DNA of 64,000 nt from Solen grandis. Its lineage: Eukaryota > Mollusca > Bivalvia > Adapedonta > Solenidae. Shown piece after piece: positions 1 to 9,949 of the stretch (the first letter of the stretch is position 1; the number at the start of each line of letters is the position of its first letter). The notes below the pieces were generated by a model, which was not told the origin of the DNA, did no database searches, and was given only the letters and a program-made list of their open reading frames with translations. The position numbers and the translations under genes were made by a program. The stretch lies in NCBI GenBank assembly GCA_021229015.1, contig CM037782.1:39208316-39272315 (forward strand), in the 5' to 3' direction.

Positions 1-153
1 ACTCGCACGTGTGAGATGAAACGGTGTCATGAACCAGATAGACACCTGACTATTCTATGGCCTGAAGTTTCTCAATGGTCCCTTTCGCTTGGCACTCAAC
101 ACATCGGCCCGGTGTCAGATGTGTGTATGGAAAGTCATGCCTGTCTTATATAT

Positions 154-356
154 AGATAATGTATACTTTTGATTCATAAACACAATATATTGAGTGACAA
201 CGTGCTTATATTGAGTCGTTACAGCTATAGGTTGAGTCATTTTGGCGATATATTGGAACCTTATATGAAGCGACAATGCACCTACATAGAGCCGTTACAG
301 CAATACACAGAGTCACTCAATATATTGTGTTAATGAATCTACAACATACATTATCT
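154..356. repeat. Imperfect inverted repeat, possible MITE
   Basis: Positions 154-198 pair with 312-356. The shared core is CACAATATATTGAGTGAC with TCATTAA/GATTCAT and AGATAATGTA around it. The 110-base centre contains degenerate copies of TTGAGTCGTTACAGC. No coding. Confidence 0.6.
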
Positions 357-1560
357 CATTCTGCATGTGAGACTTAGCATGATATCATGCTGTATGGTTA
401 TGCCTAAATACCGCTGTGAGGCAGAACTCTATCTGTCTCATATAGACACCATATTCAATCAAGAGGAATATAACAAAACACTAATAATACCTTATGACAA
501 CAGCTGTATTCACATTACCATTAAACTTTCATATTTGTAATAAAATGGTCTCACATTAGCCCTAAGCTACTATTTTTGTTTCATGTTTTTTTATTGGGTA
601 ATTGTTTGTCCTTTCCATATGGTACACGCATCTAGTCCGGAACAATATTTCGTTCCACAGTTAGGCTGTAATACAGAATACAATCGAATGTCATTGTGTG
701 ACAGCAAAATGATATATTCACTTGATGTGAACAATCAATAAAACAATCCAAATAACAGGCCATTAATGATTTGACTTTTCCTTTACTTTTTCAGTTCATG
801 CTAAACGCAACACAAATACTTTCAGTCCTTTGATTATGTTTATGTCATTTTTATCAATAACTAATATAAATTTGCATACTTTGCATATAGACACCGTACT
901 AATGCCAGTAATGATATATATTTTTGACATTATACATGTAACATTCAACGAAATTATAAGAGTTTACATATAATTCTACATTACATTTCCTTGCATCCTG
1001 CACTTTTGGTGGTGTTGACACCCCCTGTTTCCGACAGTTCACGTGCCAGCACGTAGTAACTTTCGAAACCAATCAATGGTGATCATGGCATATTATCAAA
1101 AATGAAATGGTTCGAAGTTTCCGCTCGAATTAAAGATTGTGTGTCTGCATACTAAGTTATAATAACCGTTTAAACACTTTACAATGTGCAAGAAAAATAG
1201 CAACGATCAGTCCTTGTTTCGGAAGTTCCTCTCTATACCGCAAACATATGAAGGGTGGTAACCGGATAGAGGAAACATCTAAACATTGACTTATTGCCAG
1301 TTAAACTGATTATGATCCCAGGTAATAAGGTTGTTGTTGTTGTTGTTGTTTGTATAACAACAAAATAGGCGTATTCTAACAATATTCTAACATAAAACTT
1401 ACTTCTTTTCAAAATTGCAAGATAAAAAGCTTCAGACTGAAATGTTTAACATACACGATATACACTGTATACTGTAGACAATGTACGTCAACTCCATGAA
1501 GTCGCAGTTTCGTTCAGAATTTTACATAACAATCATATATCTTTTTTTATTTTCATAAAT
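357..1560. other. AT-rich non-coding DNA
   Basis: I see no gene in this stretch. It holds a (GTT)n tract near 1330-1350 and otherwise unique-looking AT-rich sequence. Confidence 0.6.
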
Positions 1561-1570
1561 ATATATATAA

Positions 1571-1724
1571 TGTGGTTGGGCACTGGTACATGATATAAAT
1601 CATATCTGTTCAGACGAATCCCAATATAAAAATATACGTATACTAGAAAAAGTCCCGCGAAATTTTAATGTTGGGATTCGTCTGAACAGATATGATTTAT
1701 ATCATGTACCAGTGCCCAACCACA
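1571..1724. repeat. 54-bp perfect inverted repeat with 46-base loop
   Basis: The arms 1571-1624 and 1671-1724 are exact reverse complements over 54 bases. The loop is 46 bases. The right arm continues directly into the repeat at 1725-1830, so the hairpin looks like an inverted duplication of the edge of that repeat. Confidence 0.95.
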
Positions 1725-1870
1725 GGATAGGGACCATGGGTTGCATAAAAATAAACCAGCCTTGATGGCGCTAGGCTGTGAAGCCGAAGACTGTTAGTTC
1801 GATCCCTACTGGGGTCGGGCACGGTCTCCATGATAAAAGACTTACAATTTCTTTCTGGTATTCATTCGTC
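1725..1870 (+). repeat. tRNA-like SINE copy, first of a pair
   Basis: Contains GGGACCATGGGTT and a B-box-like GTTCGATCCCTACTGG, and shares about 150 bases with the copy at 2190-2350, including the shared upstream phrase GATATGA(T/G)TTATATCATGT. The box spacing suggests a tRNA-derived head. Confidence 0.55.
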
Positions 1871-2149
1871 TGCCACCGCCGTACTTAGTTAACTACAGAG
1901 ATGCGTGTTACAGTTCTGTCAGGATCCCGGGAAAGAGTTATTAGCATTGGATGGCATAAAATGGCGTTAAATAATATAAATAAAGTTTTTTAAAAAAGTT
2001 TAACACACAAAAAGAAGACGATTAAATTAAAAAGGACTCATTGCTGTCAACTGTTTGTCTGTATACATAGTCATTTTTCGTAATGGCGTCAAATCCGATA
2101 CAAAAGTCAGCTCATTGTCTTATTAATATAGTCTAGAAAATTTACTGAT

Positions 2150-2350
2150 GTGATCTATCTGAATAGATATGAGTTATATCATGTCCCAGCGCCCATAGGG
2201 ACCATGGGTTTCACGTACATAAACCGGCCTTGACGGGCTTGACAGTGAAGCCGGGGGTTGTTGGTTCGATCCCTACTGATGCTGGGCACGAAATGACTTC
2301 CAATTTCTTTCTGATGGTCATTCGTCTTCCACCGCTGTACTTAAATAATT
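2150..2350 (+). repeat. tRNA-like SINE copy, second of a pair
   Basis: Carries TAGGGACCATGGGTTTCACG, GGTTCGATCCCTACTGATGC and the tail CATTCGTCTTCCACCGCTGT. It is diverged from the copy at 1725 by scattered substitutions and small gaps. Confidence 0.55.
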
Positions 2351-2360
2351 ACATAGTTGC

Positions 2361-2630
2361 GATAACATAAAACTGCAGTTCACTTACAAAGGTAGTTCAC
2401 TTACAAAGGTGATAACATAAAGCTGCAGTTCGCTTACAAAGGTGATAACATAAAGCTGCAGTTCACTTACAAAGGTGATAACATAAAGCTGTAGTTCACT
2501 TACAAAGATGATAACATAAAGCTGCAGTTCATTACAAAGGTGATAACATAAAGCTGCAGTTCACTTACAAAGGTGATAACATAAAGCTGTAGTTCACTTA
2601 CAAAGGTGATAACATAAAGCTGCAGTTGCT
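2361..2630. repeat. 33-bp minisatellite
   Basis: About eight copies of GATAACATAAAGCTGCAGTT followed by CACTTACAAAGGT. Copies differ by C/T in GCTG(C/T)AG and by one shortened unit. The same unit reappears at 4650-4850. Confidence 0.9.
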
Positions 2631-2830
2631 TACCATGTGTTACGTTTTATTTTATTTATTTTCATTCTCTTTTTTCACTTTTGCATTACGTTATTTAAAA
2701 ATGTATGTTTTTATCTGGTGTGGAGTTGTTACTCTTATTTCAACAAATATAGCCATTCAGTTGCATTAATAATTGTTCCCAATGTTCAGACAGGTGTTCT
2801 ACAAGCTGATAAACCAGGACTTTTTCAACA

Positions 2831-2831
<1 letters not shown>

Positions 2832-2875
<44 letters not shown>
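2832..2875. repeat. (GT)n microsatellite
   Basis: About 22 GT units with no interruption. Confidence 0.95.
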
Positions 2876-2879
<4 letters not shown>

Positions 2880-3033
2880 GAGAATGACTATATTGTAAAA
2901 ATGAATTTGAAACATATTGATTCCCAAATGTGTTTTTGAATTTAAAACTATGACCAGTGGAAAGTTATATTGCTATTGTTGAATTTTAATCAGAAATTAA
3001 TGATGACGATGCTGCAATGCAGAAGAAGCTTGC

Positions 3034-4079
3034 GACACCAGATAAATGAACATTAACATTGCACGTGACACCAGATAAATGAACATTAACATTGCATGTG
3101 ACACCAGATAAATGAACATTAACATTGCACGTGACACCAGATAAATGAACATTAACATTGCATGTGACACCAGATAAATGAACATTAACATTGCATGCGA
3201 CACCAGATATATGAACATTAACATTGCATGTGACACCAGATATATGAACATTAACATTGCATGTGACACCAGATATATGAAGATTAACATTGCATGTGAC
3301 ACCAGATAAATGAAGATTAACATTGCATGTCACCAGATAATGAAATTAACATTGCATGTGACACCAGATAAATGAAATTAACATTGCATGTGACACCAGA
3401 TAAATGAAATTAACATTGCATGTGACACCAGATAATGAAGATTAACATTGCATGTGACACCAGATAAATGAAGATTAACATTGCATGTGACACCAGATAT
3501 ATGAACATTAACATTGCATGTGACACCAGATAAATGAACATTAACATTGCATGTGACACCAGATAAATGAACATTAACATTGCATGTGACACCAGATATA
3601 TGAACATTAACATTGCATGTGACACCAGATATATGAAGATTAACATTGCATGTGACACCAGATATATGAAGATTAACATTGCATGTGACACCAGATAAAT
3701 GAACATTAACATTGCACGTGACACCAGATATATGAAGATTAACATTACACGTGACACCAGATATATGAACATTAACATTGCATGTGACACCAGATATATG
3801 AAGATTAACATTGCACGTGACACCAGATATATGAACATTAACATTGCACGTGACACCAGATAAATGAAGATTAACATTGCATGTGACACCAGATAAATGA
3901 AGATTAACATTGCATGTGACACCAGATATATGAACATTAACATTGTATGTGACACCAGATAAATGAAGATTAACATTGCATGTGACACCAGATATATGAA
4001 GATTAACATTGCATGTGACACCAGATAATGAAGATTAACATTGCATGTGACACCAGATATATGAAGATTAACATTGCAC
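3034..4079. repeat. 33-bp minisatellite, about 31 copies
   Basis: The unit is GACACCAGATAAATGAACAT followed by TAACATTGCATGT. Variants alternate AAATGAA/TATATGAA, AACATT/AAGATT and GCATGT/GCACGT; several units between 3330 and 3440 have lost one to three bases. Because 33 is 11 codons, the array stays open in more than one minus-strand frame and gives repeated peptides (CNVNVHISGVT, MLMFIYLVSHA), which I do not count as genes. Confidence 0.95.
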
Positions 4080-4149
4080 ATGGCTCAGATTAACCCCTAA
4101 CTGTAAATAATGTCGAGTTGCGATAGTTTATTCTAACGAGTGAAAGCCA

Positions 4150-4465
4150 TTCTTACAACCAGAATTGAATTATACCGAGATTTGCAATTATACCGAGAAT
4201 TGCAATTATACCGAGATTTGCAATTATACCGATAATTGCAATTATACTGAGAATTGCAATAAATATAAGAAACACATGCATACTTGCGAATTAGGTTTAA
4301 CAACATATTACAGTCTGCTTAGTTACAGATTACTGGGTATTCTTGGTGGTCAGTGAATATGGGGATCTCGGTCCCCATATATTGGTCAGAAACGTATCCC
4401 GTGATCACTGACCACCCAGAAGTCCCCGTAATCCGTTCCTAATCGTGGATTTCTGGTTGTAACAA
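4150..4465. repeat. Short element with inverted ends and internal 18-bp repeats
   Basis: TTACAACCAGAA near 4154 is inverted at 4453 (TTCTGGTTGTAA). Inside are five copies of AATTATACCGAGATTTGC-like units (4166-4260) and an internal palindrome, TGGTGGTCAGTGA with TCACTGACCACCC, around 4345-4425. This fits a small MITE. Confidence 0.5.
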
Positions 4466-4599
4466 GGCATAACCAGGTATATCTATAATATAAAAAGTTC
4501 CATTTTCATTTTGGAAATGACGTCGCATGTGCTCTTTTTGTGTGCAGTGTTAGCCTACATGGCTGCCTACTTTTCCGAGTACATATAATCCGTAGCCTA

Positions 4600-4860
4600 G
4601 TTTGACAACTACACACGTATCTACATAAAAAAAGATACTGAGTGGTCTGTTGTGTGATAACATAAAGCTGTAGTTCACTTACAAAGGTGATAACATATTT
4701 GACAACTACACACGTATCTACATAAAAAAAGATACTGAGTGGTCTGTTGTGTGATAACATAAAGCTGCAGTTCACTTACAAAGGGTCTGTTGTGTGATAA
4801 CATAAAGCTGCAGTTCACTCACAAAGGTAGTTCACTCACAAAGGTCAGTTGTGTGAGTAG
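4600..4860. repeat. Second block of the 33-bp minisatellite inside a 98-base tandem duplication
   Basis: A segment opening GACAACTACACACGTATCTA occurs at about 4601 and again at about 4699, each followed by the GATAACATAAAGCTG(T/C)AG unit of the array at 2361. Partial units continue to 4845. Confidence 0.85.
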
Positions 4861-5029
4861 TTAGAGCGTTTGAACTACCAACATTTAATTACGACACAAT
4901 TCTTCTTAACAGCAAGTGACTTTGGGAACGCAACGTAATTGATTTTTTTCTTTAATATCATTATGAAGACTGATAATTTGATTTCATACAGAAATATGTA
5001 CGGGGGTTCCTATAGCATACAGTAGACAC

Positions 5030-6300
5030 GCGAATCATATAGAAGATATGTGCGCCACAAGAATGACACGTGAATCATATAGAAAGCATGTACTAATACC
5101 ATATTTATAACACGTTAACCAAATAGCAGACATATGTACCATTTAGGAGACAAGTGACCCATATGAGACGACATGTGTAACATATATATGACACATGGAC
5201 CATATACAAAAGATATATTTATACATGTAGTTTATTTATGTCTCATCAGTGCATACATCATTACACTAAAACATAATACATATTTACAAAGTACATATGC
5301 AGAGCCACTCTATGAGAGTTATAAGAGACAAAATATAAGAAAACTTAAAACACATATGCCAACATACGTATCTCTAAAAAGTAATAAAGTAATAAAACCA
5401 GATGAGTATGGGGTGAATATGCAACTGTATGTCAGTGAGTATATAGCTGAGTTTGGAAGTTTGCAGGTGATTAAGTGCGTGATTATGATTATGTTAATCT
5501 GTATGTATGTGCTCATGTATGTGAAAAGTGATTTCACCATACAAACATTATGCCATGTCATTTGTATTACCCATCTCACTTCAAATATACAAATATAAAA
5601 GCAAGGTAAGTGCTGCTAACCAAGACAAATTCAACGTGAAAGTGTCTAAATGAATAGTAAAATAAAGATAATAAAATAAATCTGTTAAATTTAATAATAT
5701 AAAGAATTTAATAAGAAAATTAAAATTAAATTTAGAACTTTCCTTACGTATCTTTAAACTATATTTATAACATTTTAAAAACCAAAAAGCAAATTTATGT
5801 TAAAATTGCTATTAAAAAATTAATATTTATTTAACGATTTACAGTATAAAGTGTTATTTCTAACTTTAAGAATATTACTACAGGTTTTTGCTACAGTTCT
5901 AATCATATCCGGGTGGGTAAATAAAAACATAATTATGCACCATACAAGTTCACCATACTTATGACACGTGCACCATATAGAATACACGTGAACCATAAAT
6001 CAAACATTTGTGTCTTATAAATGACAGGTGTGACAAATAATGTCACGCGAACCAGACAAAAGATGTGTACCATTATAAATGACACGTACATCACATGTCA
6101 GGTAAACAAATGACACGTGGACCATACAGAAGACATGTGTATCATATATTAAAGTTAAAATGCACAAAACAAATGACACGTGGACCATACAGAAGACATG
6201 TGTATCATATATTAAAGTTAAAATGCACAAAACAAATGCACGTGTACATGTGTACCATTAAAAAAGACACGTTAACCAAACTAAAAAAATGGACACAAAA
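5030..6300. repeat. Degenerate repeat field with CACGTG-type units
   Basis: Between 5030-5200 and 5940-6300, units of about 20-24 bases resembling GACACGTGNACCATATAGAA recur with heavy drift. At 6107-6231 two 63-base copies are almost identical (ATGACACGTGGACCATACAG and on). Short open frames across it on both strands are repeat artefacts. The middle, 5210-5930, is AT-rich sequence with no gene that I can support. Confidence 0.7.
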
Positions 6301-6470
6301 TACATGTAACCCAAATCGTGAGCCATATTGAAAACAGTATACACAGAGTTCAAAATTAGAATGGACGGGAAAACATGTATAATATTTAGATTTATGTATT
6401 CTTATGTTCAATCTTGTGTTAAACAATATAATTCTTATTCTGATTTCTTTGATATTTCAAAAATCAAAAA

Positions 6471-7297
6471 GACTTAGACTTATTCAATTTAAAATTTTGT
6501 AAACCAATTTTAGGTGTTAAGGTAAGTTCAAGTAACGCCGCAATATATGGTGAATTAGGTAGATACCCATTATACATTAACAGGTATGTACTGATAATAA
6601 AATATTGGTTTAAATTGACAAATACAGATAATATAATTCTTAGAGCTACATTTTGAATATAAAACGATGGGTAAGAAAGCTGCAACAAGTGAATCAGGAA
6701 CTGGGTGTATTATGTTGAATTCATGCTAGAAAATATGGTTTTATGTATGTTTTTCATGGGGCACGTGGAGTTGATATTAATAATTTCATTTCATTATTCA
6801 AACAAAGGATTGTTGATAGCTTTATACAAAAATGGTTAGAGGAGAATGATAGGCTTAACTGTTTGTACAGAAATATAAAAACACATTTTGAATATGAAAA
6901 AATACTTAGATATTAAGGACCTACAGGACCTATAAGCAGGTGTACTCTGCTGAAGAGTATTGCAAAATGATCTTACCCCCTAGGCATAGAATTTAGGTGT
7001 GGGGTAGCCCCAATACGTATTGAAACGGGTAGATATGAGAATTTGAGACTGGATGAACGCCACTGTCCTTTCTGTCGCGTAGTTGAAGACGAAATGCATG
7101 TCATTTTAGACTGTCCTTTATATGATGATTTTAGATCAGATTTATATTATAAATCAAATGCATTTTATCCTAACTTTATGAATCTTAGTAAAACAAAAAA
7201 ATTCACTTTATTGTTCTCTAGTCAACGTTTAATCAGACAATGTGCCAAAACCTGTTTTAATATTCTTCAACGTCGTCAATTTTATCTATGTAAGTAA
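6471..7297 (+). pseudogene. Decayed non-LTR retrotransposon (LINE) ORF2 C-terminus
   Basis: The plus strand reads LKFCKPILGV and AAIYGELGRYPLYINRY from 6471, the usual sequence after the reverse-transcriptase thumb in this group of LINEs, then breaks with stops. From 7043 it reads RLDERHCPFCRVVEDEMHVI and LDCPLYDDFRSDLYYKSN, the C-terminal CCHC-like zinc-binding motif (C-x2-C ... H-x4-C). The frame closes at 7297. AT-rich 3' DNA follows, ending in (AATA)n at about 7517-7549, which is the typical LINE tail. Confidence 0.75.
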
Positions 7298-7516
7298 TTT
7301 ATTTATATATGTGTTTTTTATTTTATTTTATTAGATAGGCTTCTGTTATTTGTTTTATACATTTTATGATGTTAATATCAGTACGATATGTCTTGTTTTA
7401 ATTTACCTAAATGTATTACAAAAGTCTCTTGTAATTCAAATTATGAATGGTCATGTGCTATTTTCATGTTTTATGATTTTCTGTTTAATTGTTTTGTACA
7501 TGAATGAGACTGAAAT

Positions 7517-7549
7517 AAATAAATAAATAAATAAATAAAATAAATATAG
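7517..7549 (+). repeat. (AATA)n tail of the LINE fragment
   Basis: Seven or so AATA units directly after the LINE 3' end, marking its integration tail. Confidence 0.8.
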
Positions 7550-7613
7550 ATATTTTGTACGGAAAGCACAGAATAGGTTTGAGTAAGATAAGAATTTATA
7601 CATTGAAACATTA

Positions 7614-7718
7614 ATCTACGGAAGAGATAGAAAAGAAAGAGCTGAGAGAAAGCGAATATTGTGTAACAAAAATGATATAGAAGATGAGTTTCATTTTATC
7701 ATAATCTGTGATATATAA
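7614..7718 (+). pseudogene. Second LINE C-terminal fragment
   Basis: Reads IYGRDRKERAERKRILCNKN, then DIEDEFHFIIICDI before a stop. CNKNDIEDEFHFIIIC is the same C-terminal zinc-motif region as in the fragment at 7043 but from a diverged copy, with the first cysteine pair reduced to one. No upstream or downstream part is recognisable. Confidence 0.6.
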
Positions 7719-7749
7719 AGATATATGTAGGGCCTATATAAACAAGAAA

Positions 7750-8260
7750 AGATTAAAACAAAATGTTTAATGGACGGCTTATAAAAAGCAGACTGTCCCC
7801 CTCTTTTTCTCTTTTCTACTGTTTTGATCTTATAATCTTACCTGTCTATGCACAGGACCTTAATATTAAAAAGATGACATCTCTTTATATTAGGCCTATT
7901 TATATATAGAGAGGCAGTTATTATTTTATAAATTTCTCTGCACGAGTCCCGGGTCTCACTATGCTTAAAAAATATGACTCCCAATTCAGAAGCATTGTCC
8001 AAAGGGGTTGTAGGGTGGGTGGGGGGTTTAAAATCACTATACATAATTCAAGGCATACTACTTACGTTTGATCTAAACCCATACCTTCATCGGGAAAATA
8101 CCAATAGCTCAGCCATTAATGAAGGTATCTTTGAATATTTTGCACCTATTGCAAACGTATACATTTATGCAACCAAAAATAAACACCATAGTTTTACCCA
8201 TGCGAACTCAAGTATTCAGCCAAGAAACTCGCAATACGAAACTTAACCAAGTTAAGTCGC
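7750..8260. other. Non-coding, unassigned
   Basis: Nothing recognisable; short open frames on both strands have no conserved motif. Confidence 0.5.
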
Positions 8261-8284
8261 TGACTTTAACAATCACTCAGCCCC

Positions 8285-8478
8285 TCATCGCGTGGGCTCG
8301 AATCCCGTCTGGGTCATTCGTATTTTCATGTGAGGAAGCCTTTCAGCTGGCTTGCGGTAGGTCGGTGGTTCTACCCAGATGCCTCCGTGCATTCGGGGGT
8401 TTCCTCCACCTGTAATTAACTGTAATTAACTATATGACTGAAATACTGTCGAAGCGACGGTAAACCCAAATAGTCAAG
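8285..8478 (+). repeat. SINE with shared central domain, 5' part diverged
   Basis: A B-box-like GGGCTCGAATCCCGTCTGGG is followed by the central domain: GTGAGGAAGCCTTTCAGCTG, GGTCGGTGGTTCTACCCAGA, TTTCCTCCACCTGTAATTA and GAAATACTGTCGAAGCGACG. The same domain appears at 16578 and, inverted, in several phosphatase introns. Confidence 0.75.
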
Positions 8479-8479
8479 T

Positions 8480-9236
8480 CAAAGCAACATTTAACTTAAA
8501 ACGACATCTCCTCCTAAACCACTGGGCCAATTTTAAAGAAACTTCACAGGAATGTTCCTTGGTTGAAGCTCTATCATAGTTGTTCAAAGAATCCGATTCT
8601 ATACAGAACTCTTGTTGCCATGGCAACAAAAAGAAAGAAAAAACATGACAATTTTGAAAATCTTTTCCTCCAAAACTACTGGCAAGATTTCAAAGTTATT
8701 TGGCACAGATGTTCCTTGGGTCACTCTCTACCAAGATTGTTCAAATGGGCGGAGCCCTTTTTCCTTATATGCATATAGTATAAAATTTCAAATATCTTCT
8801 CCTCAAAAAGTACTGGCTTGATTTCATAGTTATTTGGCTAGATGTTCATTGGGTCACTCTCTATCAAGATTGTTCAAATTATTTTGATACGTTAAAAACC
8901 CCCCAAAAAATATTTTCTCCTCCAAAAGTACTGGCTGAATTTCAAAGTTTTTTTTTGGCACAGATGTTCCTTTGGTCACTCTCTACCAAGGCTGTTCAAA
9001 TTATTTTGATCCGTTGAAAAACATGGCCGCCAGGGGGCGGAGCCCGTTTTCCTTTTATGTATATAGTACAAACTTCAAATATCTTCTCCTCCAAAAGTAC
9101 TGGCTGAATTTCAAAGTTTTTTTTTGGGGGGGGGGGGGCATAGATGTTCCTTGGGTCACTCTCTATCAAGATTGTTTAAATTATTTTGATCCGTTGAAAA
9201 ACATGGCCGCCATGGGGCGGAGCCCGTTTTCCTTAT
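8480..9236 (+). repeat. Internal modules of a short interspersed element, tandemly repeated
   Basis: A module of roughly 170-190 bases recurs about four times, with phrases CAGATGTTCCTTGGGTCACT, ATGGCCGCCAGGGGGCGGAG and TTCAAATATCTTCTCCTCCA. Poly-G and poly-T runs near 9120 interrupt it. It is the inner part of the element that is complete at 9237-9940. Confidence 0.75.
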
Positions 9237-9940
9237 TAGCTCACCTGAGCACGAAGTGCTCAAGGTAAGCTTTTGTGATCGCCCTGCGTCTGTCGTCCGT
9301 CGTCGTCCATAGTCAACAATTTACTTTAAACGACATCTCCTCTGAAACCGCTAAGCAGAATTTGATTTAACTTGGCAGGAATGTTCCTTGGGTGAACCTT
9401 CACAAAAATTACTAAAATAAACTTGATCCATGTGGAACTCTGGTTACCATGGCAACGGAAAGAAAAAATATGAAAACTTCAGAAATCATCTCCTTCAAAA
9501 CTTTTGACCAGATTTCAAAATATTTGGGTACAGATGTTCCTTGGGTAACTCCCTACCAAGATTGCTAAATTTATTCCGATCGGTAAAAAAGCATGGCCGC
9601 CAGGGGCAAGGATAATTTGCTTTATATGTATATAGTGAAATCTTAAAACGACGTCTCTTCTGAAACTGCCAGACAGAATTGATTAAATTTGGCAGGGATG
9701 TTCAATGGGTGAAGCTTCACAAAAGTTGCTAAAATAGTTCCGATCCATAATTAAAAAAAACATGACCACCAGGGGCGGGGCTAATTTGCTTTATATGTAT
9801 ATAGTGAAATCTTAAAATGCAGGGATCATCTCCTTCAAAACTACTGGCCAGATTTCAAAATGTTTTAATACAGACTGATGTTCCTTAGGTAACCCTATAC
9901 TCAGGTGAGCGAACCAGGGCTATCATGGCCCTCTTGTTTG
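9237..9940 (+). mobile_element. Complete short element with GAGGGCCATNATGGCCCTC-type end
   Basis: It opens AGCTCACCTGAGCACGAAGT and closes CTCAGGTGAGCGAACCAGGG then TATCATGGCCCTCTTG. The body carries ACGACATCTCCTCTGAAACC, GGCAGGAATGTTCCTTGGGT and TTGCCATGGCAAC-like phrases. Inverted or partial copies lie at 20170, 40626, 41508, 52328, 54861 and 63797. No open frame; probably non-autonomous. Confidence 0.75.
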
Positions 9941-9949
9941 GTTTATGTT

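Noticed and set aside
3034..4079. CRISPR array
   Set aside because: The repeats are contiguous 33-bp units with no unique spacers, in animal DNA. It is a minisatellite.
6015..6426. Overlapping small genes on both strands
   Set aside because: The peptides repeat themselves because the DNA is a degenerate tandem repeat.
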